This document shows positions 25,930 through 39,833 of a stretch of 64,000 bases of DNA, piece after piece (within the stretch, counting starts at the first letter, position 1; every line of letters starts with the position of its first letter). Source of the stretch: Climacium dendroides (Eukaryota > Streptophyta > Bryopsida > Hypnales > Climaciaceae); NCBI GenBank assembly GCA_950106755.1, contig OX467083.1:4377501-4441500 (forward strand), written 5' to 3'. The position numbers and the translations under genes were made by a program. The notes under the pieces were generated by a model. That model saw only the letters and a list, made by a program, of their open reading frames with translations, was not told where the DNA came from and ran no database searches.

Positions 25930-28900
25930 TGTTGCTGTGTGGCCACCGCATACGCTTTGGAGTGTCAATTGTCCACCATGGTATTGGAAAGTGGAGAGAA
26001 TTGCAAGCAAGATGTAGTTGCAAAGGTTGTGCGCGCTACCAAAATTGCTCGATCGACGCAAAAAGAAGCGGAAAAAGCTGCAAAAGAGGCATTGGAAGTT
26101 GCACAAAGGGAGCTCAAGCGGAAGAGTAGAATTCTTGACTAGCGTAAAGGAGAGGTGCGCAAAAAGATCGTGACTTCATACTTTCAATTGTCAAGGGGTG
26201 TGAGAGCAGGTCAGCCACTCCAATTAGTCCTTGATGACTCCATGCTCGATGTTTTAGAGGCAAGCCATAGTTTGGTGAAGAGTATCCTAGTGATGATGAG
26301 GGAGATTGGTTGATTGTCCATTGCTTAAGTACGTCGCTGTCAATGGACATAGGCAAAACTCCAAGCAAGACTCCAAGTTCATCCTCGGGTTCTGGAAACA
26401 CGGTGATCCTCAATGTCAAATCTCTTTTGATCACCATTTTTGAGGACTCTGATGAACCAAACAATGTGAAGTATGTTGAAGTGCCAGTGATGTCCAAGGG
26501 CTTTGACAACAACTTTGATTTTGAGTCTCCCCCGTCCAAGAAAGGTGGCACAAGTTGAAATTCCAACAGCTCACGATTGAAGGCCCAAACTCGTTATGAT
26601 AAACATCGCAAGTTCCAAACTATGTAGGTCGCGAAGTTGCCGTAGGTGGAGGGGGTTATGGCAACGGATGGAATTTTATACATGGTGAAGTGTAAAGTTT
26701 GCAATGCAATTGATTGGAAGCCTTGCATGATGGCGCCCAAATCAAACAAGTTGTTCAAACATGACGAAAAGCGGATAGCAAGAAAGGATTTGCCATAATT
26801 CAGTGTCAAGGCAAGAAAGCACTACATTGCTACTGGCTGCAAACATCGTAAAAACATAAAGTTGTACGCAGCAAAACCTCCAGCTTTGGTATTGCAACAG
26901 CTAAACAACTACACATCTCTCAAGGCTAAAAAAAAGTGGGTGTAATTTGCCACATTGTTTCAATTTCTTATTGATGGTTGTTCCATGTTGGAATTTTAGT
27001 CACATGCATTTCTCTACAAATTTTTTGTTGTTCCTAATCTTCCATCCATACATTGGTGCAATAGTTTTAGGTGGGCCATGGCTGCTTATATGTATAAACA
27101 GGTCATGGAGGAGCACAAGCATTTGATTGCCTCCACAAGGTACGTGCTGTCACCATGGATGAAGTAACGGTTGTTGATAACAATATTTATCTTGTAGTGC
27201 ATGTTTATGTAGTACAAAATCATGTCTACATCCCACTTTTGATTTCCCTACAGCAAGTAGATTGCACCCCAAATGCTGAAAACCTCATTAAGTTGATAGT
27301 AGGAACAATCATGACTGGAGGGTCTTGATTCATAGGCTATAACAAAAAAGTTGATCAGCTTTAGGGAGATGGGGCATCCACTCTTCAAGGTTCACACGGG
27401 TGTCACTCAACAAGTAAGGGAAAAATCTTCTCCGTTTGTCATTAGAGTCCATTGTGTGGCCCACCACTATAACTTGGCCTTCAAGACTTTGTCAAGTCTT
27501 GGCATCTTCACCTCTATTGAAAAGTTGTTTGTGACTTATGGATACTTTTGTAAAAATCCCAAGAGGTTTTCAAAGTTCAAAGAGTTGGCTGAGCTCACTC
27601 AAACCAAAGGATTGAAGATGTTGAAGAATGTATAGACCCGTTGGGTCAATCTCATCGAACCACTTTGACGCTTGTTGTTTGAATATTAGACATTAATCTA
27701 TAAAATGACTACCAATTTGAATGAAAACAATAAGGTTGAGGTTTGCTTCTTACTTCTCCCATTCTTTATCTTTATGTGATGTTTGATTGCATCTATAGTG
27801 GCTATTGTAATATCTTTGAAGTTTTAACTTTTTAATTTGCTTATAATTTTGTTGACATTCTTCATTGATTGTATGCAAGCTTGTTTGTAGCTCTTTTTCG
27901 ACCCTTATACGATGCTGGGAATGTGTGCATTCCTCCTACTCTTGGAGGCAATACACACTCATCACTTTTATACAAAAGCATGACGTATATGTTTGTGATT
28001 TTGTCATTGTTGCCTGGGGGGTGCACTACAAAGGAAGTTTATGGGTGAGGAGCGACCAAATTTTGGACCCCCTATATTATATCCTAAAATTTTATTTAAA
28101 AAAAAATATGAATAGATTTTCCTACTTTGAAAGTTTATGTTCTGAATTATTGGTATTTTTTTATATTAATAATAATTAGTTACAAATTTTAGAAGAAAAA
28201 AGATACACTATAAAGCTAAAAATAACTTTCACACCCCTATATTATATAAGAAAAAAAATTTGAAAAATGAAAAAAAATTATATAAAATAGCTTTCTACTG
28301 AAAGTTTATTTTGGCTTAATATTGATACAATAGTCATCTTCATGTGATCTTTATAAATATTTTAGTTGAAAAACATGCCATTTTAGTTCATTTTTCAATC
28401 CTTTCCAGACAATATATCACATGTTATTTAGGATTGAAATTTTTGGCAATAGAAACCTATAGACATTGTTAAACAAAGCTCAAAATTGTAAGTTGAAATT
28501 ATAGTTTATTAGAAAGTAATTAAGAAAAGTAGAAATGGGTAGTTAGGGTTTGGTCGCTCCTCACCCATAAACTTCCTTTGTAGTGCACCACTCGGGTGCT
28601 GTTGTTAAAGTGTGTTAAGCTCTTTGTACCGAATGTATGAAGATAGAAGGATGTCTTACAATACAGACAAATTCTGAAGCTTCAATAATTTTTTGAAGTG
28701 TTTACATGAATAAATCCACATCAAATGGATCACCGACTTGAACAACAACTCTGCGGTGTTCACATTCATCTACCACGGGGAGTAAATACATCAGAATATC
28801 GGGGAGGTATAATGGATCGCAACATCTTGGCCACTCTGCTAGGAAAAGTAAAGGCTGAATGTACTATAAGAGCTTGTTCTTTGTCTACTTTTTTATATTT

Positions 28901-29585
28901 TTATGCCTTTTTGGTTCTTGTAGTACTCAAAATGGAGTTTTCTTTGTTCATTTCATGCTTCCATCACTTGCTTTGGCAGTTTGATTAGCATTGATTTCTC
29001 TTGCTCCATGATTGACTCATTGTTGTGCACTTGTGCTTGCTGCAAGCACCGCTCAAATGCTCATTCAGGAGCTAGATGCCCAATTTCCAAACCAGAATGT
29101 GATGAATGCCTTCGACATTTTCTACCCGCAATATTGTTGCTAGTCAAATGCTGAGGAGGCATTCGACAATCACTTGAGGACACTAATGGATACATATGGT
29201 CATAGAATTTTTTTGGATGAAGGCAACAAGAAGCTTCTCGTCCTTCCATTGATTGATCGGGAAACTCTAATTTCCTAGTGGTCTCTTTTCAAGACATGTA
29301 TAAAATCTAACTTGAGGAATTCAATGCTCCTACCCTATCATGTCAATTTGTTAACAAGGGTGTGGCAAATCCTTGATAGCAACAATAGTTTGACTTAGTT
29401 CTTGTATCTATCAAGGACGAGAGTCTGTTTTCAAGTTTAGGATTTTTGAAATCCAAGCTATGTAACAATCTCGAGAAAAACATTGTGGGCATGTTCTCTT
29501 AGAGAGTTTTTAGCCTTGAGAGTTTTCCTTATCAAAAAGTATTTGATGAGTGGTTTGTTACTAGAGGGTGGGGTAGGTATCTAGC
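25930..29585 (+). pseudogene. hAT-related KIAA1586/ZNF862-like transposase, decayed and interrupted
   Basis: Several ordered blocks of this family are readable on the plus strand: a coiled, Lys/Ala/Glu-rich N-terminal part (25939-26142), VAKLPWVEGVMATDGILYMV-type DNA-binding region (about 26630-26690), VHCVAHHYNLAFKTLSSLGI with YFCKNPKRFSKFKELAELT (about 27450-27605), the continuation TRWVNLIEP, and QKHDVYVCDFVIVA (about 27970-28014). After a 570-bp insertion the coding resumes with AVVKVC (about 28600), then VKAECT (about 28848-28865), PNQNVMNAFDIFYPQY (about 29090-29137) and the C-terminal KDESLFSSLGFLKSKLCNNL and FDEWFVTRGWGRY (to about 29583). Numerous stops and frameshifts show it is dead. 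Many plant genomes carry this family as transposase-derived genes. The call rests on block order and wording and is fairly certain. Confidence 0.75.
28020..28589. mobile_element. 570-bp non-autonomous element with perfect 41-bp inverted ends
   Basis: The left end 28020-28060 (begins GGTGCACTACAAAGGAAG) and the right end 28549-28589 are exact inverted copies over 41 bp. The interior is AT-rich and has an internal direct duplication: a segment with CCCCTATATTATAT near 28067-28150 recurs near 28235-28325. It interrupts the transposase pseudogene between the VCDFV and AVVKVC blocks, so it arrived after that copy was placed. I could not find a clean target duplication; the flanks (CCTGGGG left, ACTCGGG right) are only loosely alike. 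It codes for nothing. The long TIR would suit a MULE-like or hAT-like origin, but the family is undecided. Confidence 0.8.
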
Positions 29586-29589
29586 AAAT

Positions 29590-32500
29590 GTATAGATAGG
29601 GGTGATGCACATGACAATCTTTTTGTAGCAAAGGTCATGCCACTCTTCATGTTGGTGGTAGTTTTGTGTAGGTAGAAGGTAGCATCCGCTTCATAAGTAG
29701 TGTTTTTGTGTAGGGTTTTGAGCTTGGTAAGCTTTAGCTTCATCCAACCTTCACTATATCTTCCTTGGTCTATGACTTGCATTCACAACATTTTTTTAAG
29801 TGTTCTTCATATGTTTGTTTAAGTGCCCTATGTACAGGTGCATGTCAGTGTGCAAGTCTCCAATAAATCAAGTTACTTGTGATGATGTTTGTTTATTTGC
29901 AATGTTGCAATGGGTTATATACTTGTATGTTGCATTTCAAAGGTAACGTTCCCTGTCTCTTAGATATGCTTTTCTTGCAAACATGAATTTCTATACAATG
30001 TTTGTATGTTTGGCCGACCAAGTAGCTTACCTTGGCATTGGAGTGTTTTTTTGGGGGGGGAGGAGGGAAATTTTTTGTCTCGGTGCTTACGTGACGTGTT
30101 TGTATAATGTTATTGAAGGTTGTAGTGTTGGGGCTTACTAGGAACATAGTCAAATTGCTTGTAAGTTTTCTTTCCACAATTGCATATGTACTATTGTTGC
30201 CATTAAATGAGGATTGAATTGCAATGTGCTCCATTGGGCTCAACTTGAAACGAATGCAATTTGGTATTCACCTATTCATGGTTTTCTAAGATTTTCATGA
30301 GTTTCTGTATGCATTTTGTTCAAAACTTCTCTGTTTGAAACTTCTTGACTTTGGCATCGGAGGGTTTTTTGGGGGGGTGCAAGTGCATGTCATTCCATTT
30401 GGGAGAGAAAGGAGCAATAAATAACAAAATTTGAAAACTTTTTTGTACAAATGTGTTATGTGTACATTGTCATGTTCATTGAAATTGTCAATTTTTTTCA
30501 CCTAATAAAGCTCATTCTTCCATACTATTTTGCCTATATTCTTGCACAGCTACATATTAGTTCGCCAAAAACACTTTTGAAATGTCACTTAGTTTGCCAA
30601 AATTAACTTAGTGCCTTATTAAAAATTGCCAAAAAATTATTTGACAACATTTGTGACTTCGCCACAAGCAAACTACTGACCAGCCACATAGGTCGCCCCG
30701 ACAACTTTGAATGTACAATGAATATCGCCTTTTTGTTGAATTAAAAAATCTAAAAAAAAACCTTGCATGGTTGGTTGTGTCTCGTATTTTTGCTCACGGC
30801 TTGAAAGTATGAAGTTAATATAAGTTTTGGAAGTTTGGACTTCCAACTACCTCTTTTTCTTTTCTACTCCTTTTTCTTCTTACACTATTTTCCTTCCATT
30901 ATTTTATTCTAGTGGTTTGACTTTGATTGCAATGGAATATTGGCTACAAATTTCAAAATAATAATTGACAATTGCAATCTTCTATCTTTTTATCCAAGTC
31001 AATTATTATTTGATTTAAATTCTAATGGTCTAAATTGCCTTCCTAAGATTTTTACCTAATCCTATAAACTCCTAAATTGCCCTTCAACTTCTAAATCACC
31101 TCTTCATTTCCTCATTTGCAATTTTGAGTGTGAGAAGTCTTAACTATGATTGTCTAAATGCCTCTTCTTCTCTCCAAACTTCTACTTCCTTTTTAATGTT
31201 TGGATTTTTATAATTTGAAAAATTTACTATGATATTTAACTCTACTCTACTTCATTCCTATTTTTTCCTATGTTAATCTATGCTAATCCTACTCTAAGTT
31301 ATGATTCTTTTGATCAACTACAACAATTTTGTTTAAACTTTAGTTTTGTTGGTATCAAGTTTGGATACCCAAAAATTAGTCCAACAAAAAGAGTTTACAA
31401 GGAGAGTTTGAACCATAGAAAGCAACCAGCCAATACCCTAGCTCAGCCACTTTAAAAATTCAAATTTTAAATTGGTTCAAAGCGGGGTCTTTTCTTACTC
31501 CCTTAAACTTACTAAAGGACATAGTAGCTTGATCAATATCCTAATTCAAGCAATCCAATCAATACCCTAGTTTAAACAGCCCTATCAATAATCCAATCAA
31601 GTAGCCCAATTAATCTCCCATCCAACAGGTCTTTGACACACAATAGCCTACGGTTGGTCAAGACCCTTGTAATGGATGGTGAGGTGACCCATCTACGTGG
31701 TAACCAGCTATTAGCCATTGGCCAGACCTAGCCTACAACTACTCTCGTTTTGACTCCTGTGATTGCTTCCTTTTGGTTCTTTCTGGTTGCTTTGTTTAGT
31801 CCCTCCAACTAGTATTTTGTTCGATTTGGAATTCTTTCCAATACTAATCTAATAAATTTTTGGACCTTGGACACCAAGGTTGTCTTTTCAATTGGCTAAA
31901 TTTTAGAACAAATACTATGGCGTGACTTGAAAGGCTAGGCATTAATCTCAAAATACTAATGTAAATTACTACCTTGGGGTTTTGATTTCTTTTGAGATGT
32001 AATGTCTACACTTCATGGGTTATTTTGTCATTGAGACTTTTTGAGTCAAAACTTGGGTTTCAAAAAATTGTCTTTTTGAAACTAAACTTGGTAGGCTAGT
32101 GGAGACTTCAACTATCACTATATTGCACTGTTTCATGAGATTTTTGTCTAAGACTCTACAAGTTCAAAGCTTCGTTGTCATTTGGGTGCTTGCCAATTTT
32201 CTAGACATTATTAAAACATTCTAAGTCAAAACTTTGTCATATTTCTTTCTAGCACTTAATTCCACCAACTTCTGCATTAGAGGGGTTTAAGGCTTCACCG
32301 TGAGTTTGGTAATACACTAAATCCTATCAAATCTCAAAATACTCAAAGCCAAAGCTTCACAATATTTGATAAAACCACAAGTGTAATAAACGAATTTCAA
32401 CAAGGTCAACTCAAACGTTAGTCAAAAAACACACATTTATAAATACATTAGAGTACATGGATTAGTACAATCACTTGTTAGTACAAGAAACACAAAACAT

Positions 32501-35500
32501 AACCAATTAGTACAACCAAAACACAACTTCAAGGGGATTCCTCATTTAAAAATTCCCACTTAGTAGTGTATAAGCTCTCACAAATATATACTAGAGGGCC
32601 CCCTAAGCACATCACCAAGGTACAGAGGGGGATATTATCTAGGATCAGTAAATATAAACAAACAACTTTCAAACTTCAACAAAAATTCAAGAAACATACA
32701 CAAACATCAACAAGTTAGTAAACAACTAAAAAATAAGGCCCAAAACAAATTAATAAGGTTTGAAGGGACCCCTAAGTCTTTTAAAGCTTGTAGAAATGCA
32801 ACAAATGGAGCTTGAAATGCTCTCAAAACACACGTTTACAACTTTAGCCCAAGAATGGCTAAAAATCCAATTAAATGGACCAACGCTTTACAAAGCCAAA
32901 AAATGGTTAAAAAGGGGATTATAAAAGGGACGTTTTGAGAGGAGAATGAGTGACCTTATATACTCTTCTAAGGGTACCCACTTCCTCTCATTTCTACATG
33001 GTAATCTCATCAATTAGGATTTTCATCCTAATTGACTAATTTTGACTTTCTACGCTAAACCAGAACTCTAACTTTTGGAGAAAAACTCCAAATCACAAAC
33101 AAATTGCGCCATTGGCTTCAAGAGGCCATTTTTAATCTGTTGAAATGATCATCCCTTTTCCCTATCTCAAAGACTCAATGAATCCTAGTGCCAACTTAAG
33201 ACTGAAAAGAAGTAAAAACTCAACTATTGGAGTTTATCTTTTTTGAAAAAAGCAATAGGTCTATGCTCTTTAGTAAGTTTAAGGGAGTAAGAAAAAATCC
33301 CACTTTGAACCAATTCCAATTTTGCATGCTGCCAAAACGTTGGTCAAGCCTACAAACCTTCTTTAAATTTTTTAATTTTAAAGAATCTTGTCAGTTTGAT
33401 GTCTTTAGGATGTCGGAGTGTCATGGAACTTATTAGAAAGTTTTATTAGCATAAAAGAACCTATACTAATTTTTAGTAGGATTTTATTGCAACTTGAATA
33501 ATTTCTAGGAATTTTCCATTGTAGGTTTGGGTGATTGACCATCCGGAAGAATATCTTCTGACTATTAGAAAATTCCAAACTTTTTTGTGAAAACTCTTAT
33601 AGAATTCTACAAAATACTTGTAGTCTCATATTTATATTCTTGTATTTGTTCTCTACACATTTCACAAAGGAGAAGCAAAACTTGTTATCTCCTTTAAATT
33701 CCAATAAACAAGGAATCTTTCACATAGAGAAAATCTTAGCAAACCAATTTTGTTGTTAATTCCTAAGTATGATTTTGGTCCAAGAATGCCATACTCCATC
33801 CATAGATGCCCCCCTCGTCCGTCTTGAGTTTGTGTCATCTGCATACTAACAATTGGGATTTATACTAATTTTAGGATTTGATTGGAAAATTGAAACTTTT
33901 CCTTAGGAATCAGTTTAGGATTCTCACATAGGTTCCCTCATACCAATTTAGCCTTACATTGTCACATGCACTGCAGGTTCGGCTATTTGGTCAACATTCA
34001 TTCAAAATCCACTATTTAAATATCCCTTTTTATAGGCCAGATTTGGGTTTATTTAGGGAAAAATACTCAATCTATAACCAAATACTACATTGGCATGTGA
34101 CAAACCTATTTCAATTTTACACTCTTTTAGGGGCTCTTTGTATTAAAAATTTAAGTTGATTTTGAAAAAATAAATAAAAAATCATGAGTCCCAAGTGACA
34201 AATTGGGAGCTCACATGTATACACCTTTAAGGTGAAGGTAACCACTAGGTGTGTAATTTTTCATTTTTTATGAAGTACCAAAGTAGCAATAAATAATATT
34301 ATAGTGGTACTCCAAATTTCAGAATTCATCCACACATTGGATAGAAAATATTACATTTTTACATATCACATGTTTTTAATTCTATTTTCATCCACAATAT
34401 GGCAATTCCATCTAAGTTTCATTTGAAATTTGAAGTTTTATAGCAAAAAAATTCACAATTTTTTGCCATTTTTTAGCCAAATTATTTTTTCTGGTGCAAT
34501 CTAGCACTAGAAAGCCAAAAATAAAGCCTTGGTAACCACTTAAGGAAATGCATAGAAAGATTTCTAAGGAGAAGAACTAGAAAAATGTCAAATTTCAAGA
34601 AAAAAGATATTTTGATGTTTTAATTAGTTAAAAATAGGAAAAATTAAATAAATAATATAAAATTGGCCATTTAAAACAACTCTATGGAGATGGTCTTTCA
34701 ACAAAAGAACCACCAAAAGAATATTTTATGTGTTTCAAAATGCAAGTAGAAAAAAGCTCATTTTGTAGACTTTCCCACCAAGTACAATTAATTATTTTTA
34801 GAATTTATTCATACAATATGTACAAGTCTACTAGAAGACCATTTTCTACAAATTTGAGTTGAAAATTCATTTTGGGGGATATTAAGTAGTACTACCCCTC
34901 CTCCCATTAGCAAGTGTAAAATAAAATTGGAGGCTATTTTTTGGATTGTAAATTTTTTTAAATTAAGAAAAAATTATTCAAGGTGTTCAAGTTATGAATA
35001 CCTTATCTATAAATCTTGAGTCATTTGGAGCCAAAATGCAAAAGTTATAGCCAAAAAAAAATTAGCTCATAAGGTATAACACAAAATAGGACAAGTGTTT
35101 CATGCAATCACCCTATTCACCAATAGACTTTGTGAGTATGGGATGCAATTGAAACCACAACTAAAATTGAAGTCATGAAAATAATGGAATGAAGCCAAGA
35201 CTAAAATAGAAGAATGAATCAAACACAAAAATAATGGAATTATGATGCCACAACAAAAATAATAGAATTTTGAACTCACATGACTAAAATTAAATCACAT
35301 AAAGAACTGAGGGAGTTGAAAAGTGTTATGAGGTAACCAATGGTAACCTTTGAGGATCAATTAATGTCCAAAACAAATTCCGGAAAAATTTTGGTTGAAA
35401 ATTATTTTATTGAGAGAGTTGAAAGATTTTTAGGCTTCCTATGGGACTGACAAAAAGCAAGTAGAATGTAGTGTAATATAGCATCTACTTTGCAACTCAA

Positions 35501-35840
35501 GGGTCTAGATCTTTGGAGTTTTATATTAACAAATATAGGGTCATTGTACACTTTCAAGGTCCAACAAAACAAGTTCACAATTGCCAAGATTTCTATATGA
35601 GTTGAAGTCTATAGACTTATAAGTTATAACTTTGAAAAACAATGAACCTAATAATATTTTTTCAAATTTCATTTTGCAACTATCTATGAATGTCATTTTC
35701 GTATTTATATCAATTATAACTAATTCAGACCCTAAAATCTTCATTAAAACATCACAAATAGCGTAGAAAGCAATGCCCCCCTAATTTGTTTAGTATATTG
35801 TATTTCATTACCAATGGTGAGAATGTTTTAGTAAGGTTAA
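29590..35840. other. AT-rich DNA, no gene seen
   Basis: Contains G-runs at about 30052-30063 and 30368-30377 within loosely similar neighbouring sequence, and the inverted pair listed separately. I see no coding region I could support. Confidence 0.35.
31471..33316. repeat. inverted pair of 55-bp segments 1.8 kb apart
   Basis: The segment 31471-31525, with TCTTACTCCCTTAAACTTAC, occurs inverted at 33260-33316. The arms may be ends of one element or two opposed copies of another repeat. The DNA between them is AT-rich and has no supported gene. Confidence 0.45.
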
Positions 35841-35844
35841 TCAC

Positions 35845-36075
35845 AATAGTGCTAGTATGTGAGCATGTGAGCTTTGAGCATATATATAAGTAGATATACT
35901 ACTACCATTGAAGGTGCTTATAATGTAAACACTTATAATATAGGTATCTATATTATAGATTCATAGTTATACTATAATCAATGAAGGTTTTTATAATATA
36001 GACACCTATAACATAGGTGTATAGTCTTCTAGGCTCATATGTTTATGCTCCTAGGCTCACATAGTAACAATTCTT
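35845..36075. repeat. imperfect inverted repeat of about 230 bp
   Basis: Outer words CTAGTATGTGAGC (about 35852) and the inverse of TACTATGTGAGCCTAGGAGC (ending about 36068) face each other. Inside, TATAATGTAAACACTTATAA and TATAATATAGACACCTATAA are direct repeats. A similar TACTAGTATGTGAG word recurs near 36588. Confidence 0.4.
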
Positions 36076-36254
36076 TACATCTACATTTCAACATGTTTAC
36101 TTTGAAAATTTAAATAGTTTATTAACTAGGCTTTGTTATTCTTCGTGCAATGTTATATTGTGAAAATAACCATGCAATGTTACAAATATTCAACACATTT
36201 GTGTCAAAATTATAACTATTCAATATGTGATTAATTTTAGAAAAAATACCTCCA

Positions 36255-36560
36255 TGTCTTCAATCCCTAGAGTCCTAAGGCCATTTTTTTGTTAAAACAC
36301 TCAAATTGTCATTTCCAATTCAAAAAGCAAACTTTCTTTACAATTAATTTTTTTTCATATCCAACTATGAATCTTGCATTAGATTTGTATAAAAATGTGT
36401 AAAAGAAGTTTCAAAAACTTTGAACTAATAGATTGTAAGATATTTGCATTTAACCTTGATCAATTTTATTCTAAAAATTATAAAACTTGAATTCAAAAAT
36501 TAATCTAATTCATTATTCTTCCAAAAAGATGTTGTGATTGTCCACAAAAATAAGATTTTT
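36255..36560. repeat. dispersed repeat family A, fragment
   Basis: Contains GAGTCCTAAGGCC followed by AATCTTGCATTAGATTTGTA, AAAATGTGTAAAAG and TTGTAAGATATTTGCATTTA, matching the left parts of the copies at 11.1 and 44.4 kb. The right end is not clear. Confidence 0.4.
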
Positions 36561-37725
36561 CATAAATCTCACAACAAAGGTACTAGTATGTGAGTTTGTG
36601 AGCATGAGTCTATGAGCCTATGAGCCTCCATTTTTTTTCCATTTAGGGTTTGTAAATTTGTTGGGGACCTATGACCGCGGAATTAGATGTAAGGATCTAT
36701 AGTCCAAATGAACAACAAATGAATATGTTGCTATGTAATTTTGTACCAAAAATTGAACAAATATATATTCAAAAATTCAAAAATATTCAAAAATGATCGT
36801 GTATATAAACAAATGCACAATGAAAATAGGTGTAGTGGTTTAAAATGTCTCACTATGAAGCACATAAATGAAAAATTGCAATACATCATAACACTATTAC
36901 ATGGATGACATTTATGAAGTCTCAAATAGATGGAGCAACAAAAGTGGGCTAAAAAGGTTGGACATAAAAGGTTGGACATAAAAAGGGCTAAAAAGATTTA
37001 GTGACAAGCATTGTAAACATTACAAGCACTAAATCATGAACAATGCTTTTGAATGATTAAGTGATCAATATAGTCTTCATCATGACATCATGGGCCTTCA
37101 TGTAAATTTAAATGATGAAAACGGTTAACTCAATTTTATTTTTTTAATTATCATTTTAAATAAAAATAAAAATATCTTGGACATTGAATATTTAAAACAA
37201 ATATAGTAGTCATATATTATACACCAAAAAAATGTATTAGCTCCTAACGAATATTCATAAAAGTGGCTATTGCTAAAGTTGTCAACATTTGAAGTTTTCT
37301 TTTAATCATCTCCAAAATTTAATCATGAATTTCATAGTGAAACTTGCTCTAAGAAAGCCATGATGGTGTATTTAGGGTTTGTGATTTATAAAAATAAGTA
37401 TAATTGTTCTTAATGACAAATGTTATGCATAGTAGAATAAAAAAATGTTTATTCATATTAACAACATGAACAAAAAGAAGACTTAAGAATGAAAAGAAAT
37501 ATGAAATGAACTATAATTGTAAGATATCACTTAAAGCTTCAATAGTCAAAGTGAACCAAGTTTTTGGTTTTTGGTTTGATTTTCTTGGCTTCAGCAAAAG
37601 CAAAAACAAACAAGCTTCAGTGACTAAGAAGTCAAATGAAATGAAAATTGATAAAGGAATTGAATGGATTACCAATTGACTTTCATAAAGCATTGCCAAC
37701 ATAGTTGTAACATCGCCTTTGACCT

Positions 37726-38022
37726 CTAAAACAATATTTTCAATAGTATAATGCTCTGTGAAGTTGTTTGCATGATCTTAGTTGATAATAGGCAACCGTG
37801 CTTGCAAACGATGGTTGCTATAATGCCATCCCACACTATAAACATCTTGTCAGAGAAAACTTTGAGATCTTCATTAATTTCCAATTCTTTGTGAAATACA
37901 ACATTTGTGACATCTATTGTCTTCCCCTCATTATTCCTCAAAGCTACATAGAAAACTTCATTTCCTTCCATATAACTACAAGTAACAAAGTGTGCAATTA
38001 GATTGATGAGATCATTCTTCAA
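37726..38022 (-). pseudogene. unrecognised open reading segment, likely transposon-derived
   Basis: A 98-codon minus-strand frame contains MEGNEVFYVALRNNEGKTID and DKMFIVWDGIIATIV, with natural-looking amino-acid composition. A second open stretch, with FTLTIEALSDILQL near its end, follows at 37702-37511 in another frame. The wording is protein-like but I do not recognise it. It sits in AT-rich DNA just to the left of a satellite block. It may be a fragment of an old mobile element. Confidence 0.3.
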
Positions 38023-38569
38023 TAAATGGCCTTACAATCGGCAAAGAAATCATACAATATAGAGGGATAATGATTTTCTTATTTTGCCCCCGGTTGATAC
38101 CTCAATTGTCCAAGATGAAAAGAGGTGTTCACAATTTTCTTCTACAAAAAGTCATACAATTGTAACTCCAGCTAATCTTGAGAAAGAAGTTGAAGTGCAA
38201 CACCTAATCTTTTGTGCTTGTAGTTTCCTTTGAGTCAAAATCTCTGAAATGATGTCTAAATGTAATCAATTGTCATTCTTAAGAAAAATGACTAATGTAA
38301 TCTAAATATGCAATGTGAATCACATCTAATTCAAACTACTCTATTTGTATTCGATGAAGCTGTAAATTAACTTTGCTATTGATGGTTGACCAATAGTAAC
38401 AAGAAACTTGTATTGGCTAAACTTCCTTAGAGTTTAAGGCAAATATAAAGATCTAGCACTTGATACCTAGACCCTAAAAAATGAATCTCTTCCAATCTAA
38501 ATTGAGTTTTAAAAAAGTTCTCATTTGTATATATATTGTATAATATGTAATTCAACATAGTAGCCATTA

Positions 38570-39740
38570 ACAACTATCTATAATTGAGAAGACCAAAGAA
38601 ATTGCAACATTTGATCATTTCTAGCATATATTAGAAGCAATCCTAAATAAGTGGCCATTAACAATTATGCACTAGAAAGGCCAAAAAATAACAACATTTA
38701 ACCAAATTTATAATATATTAAAAGCAAACCTAAATACAAAAAATTTAGCCTTTGACGATTGCCCATTAGGAAGGCAAAATAAATTGTAGCATTATTTTGA
38801 ACAAATCTTAGCATTTGAATCCAAAAATGCATGGCTGTTAATAGTTGGCCCTTAGGAAGATCCAAAAAATTGCATCATTTGACCAATTTCTAGTATATAT
38901 TAGAAGCAAACTTGAATCCAAAAAAGCATGGCCATAAATGGCTACGCATTGGGAATGCAAATAAATTGCAACAATTGACTAAATTTTAGCATATGGCACA
39001 AGCAAAATAAAATTCAAAAAAGCATGGCTATTAACAGTTGTGCATTGGAAACACAAAAAATAAAAAGCATTTGATCAAATTCCTAGTATATCTTGGAAAC
39101 AAACTTGAATCCAAAGAGCGTGTTTGCTAACAATTGTCAATTAGAAAAAACAAATAAATTGCAACATTTGACTAAATCTTAGCATATGGTGCAAACAAAT
39201 TAGAATCCAAAAAATGTGGCTCTTAATGGCTAGGGTCTAAGACACTAAGAATTTTTTTGTAATTGACTAATTTCTAGCATATAATAGAAGGAAATTTAAG
39301 TCCTAAAAAGCATGGCCGTTAATGGTTGGGGGCTAGGACGCTAAGAATGTTTTTGTAATAGGCTAATTCCTAGGATATAATAGAAGCAAATTTAAGTCTC
39401 AAAAAGCATAGCCATTAATGTTTGGGGTCTAGAACACTAAGAAATTTATTTTATTGACTAATTCTTAGCATATAATAAAAAAAAAATTAAGTCCCAAAAA
39501 GTATGTTCGTTAATAATTGGGTCTAGGAAGGCAAAAAAAAAATTTAGTATTTGACTAATTCCTAGCATATAATAGAAGGAAATCTAAGTCTTGAGAAGCG
39601 TAGCCATTAACAACTGGGGTCTAGGAAGGCAAGAAAATTTTAGCATTATTTTTATCAATTCCTAGCATATAATAAAAGAAATTTTAAGTCTTGAAAAAGC
39701 CCAGCCGTTAATGGCTAGGGTTAAGAAAGGCCAAAAATAA
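38570..39740. repeat. degenerate satellite, about 13 monomers of about 94 bp
   Basis: A monomer containing GGCCATTAAC, then TTGCAACATTTGACTAA and CTAGCATATAATAGAAGCAA recurs throughout. The GCCRTTAA word sits near 38574, 38654, 38748, 38834, 38930, 39025, 39121, 39211, 39311, 39408, 39502, 39601 and 39701, giving steps of 80-100 bp. Monomers have diverged widely on the left and are more alike on the right. No open frame is conserved. Confidence 0.8.
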
Positions 39741-39833
39741 CTTCACCACTCTAAAATATATATATATATATTTTAAATTTAATAATATAATCAAATAGAA
39801 TTATTAATATTGGGCAAATACCTTATAGAGATT

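Noticed and set aside
38570..39740. CRISPR-like array
   Set aside because: The whole unit is repeated and diverged without constant repeats and unique spacers, and the DNA is plant nuclear.
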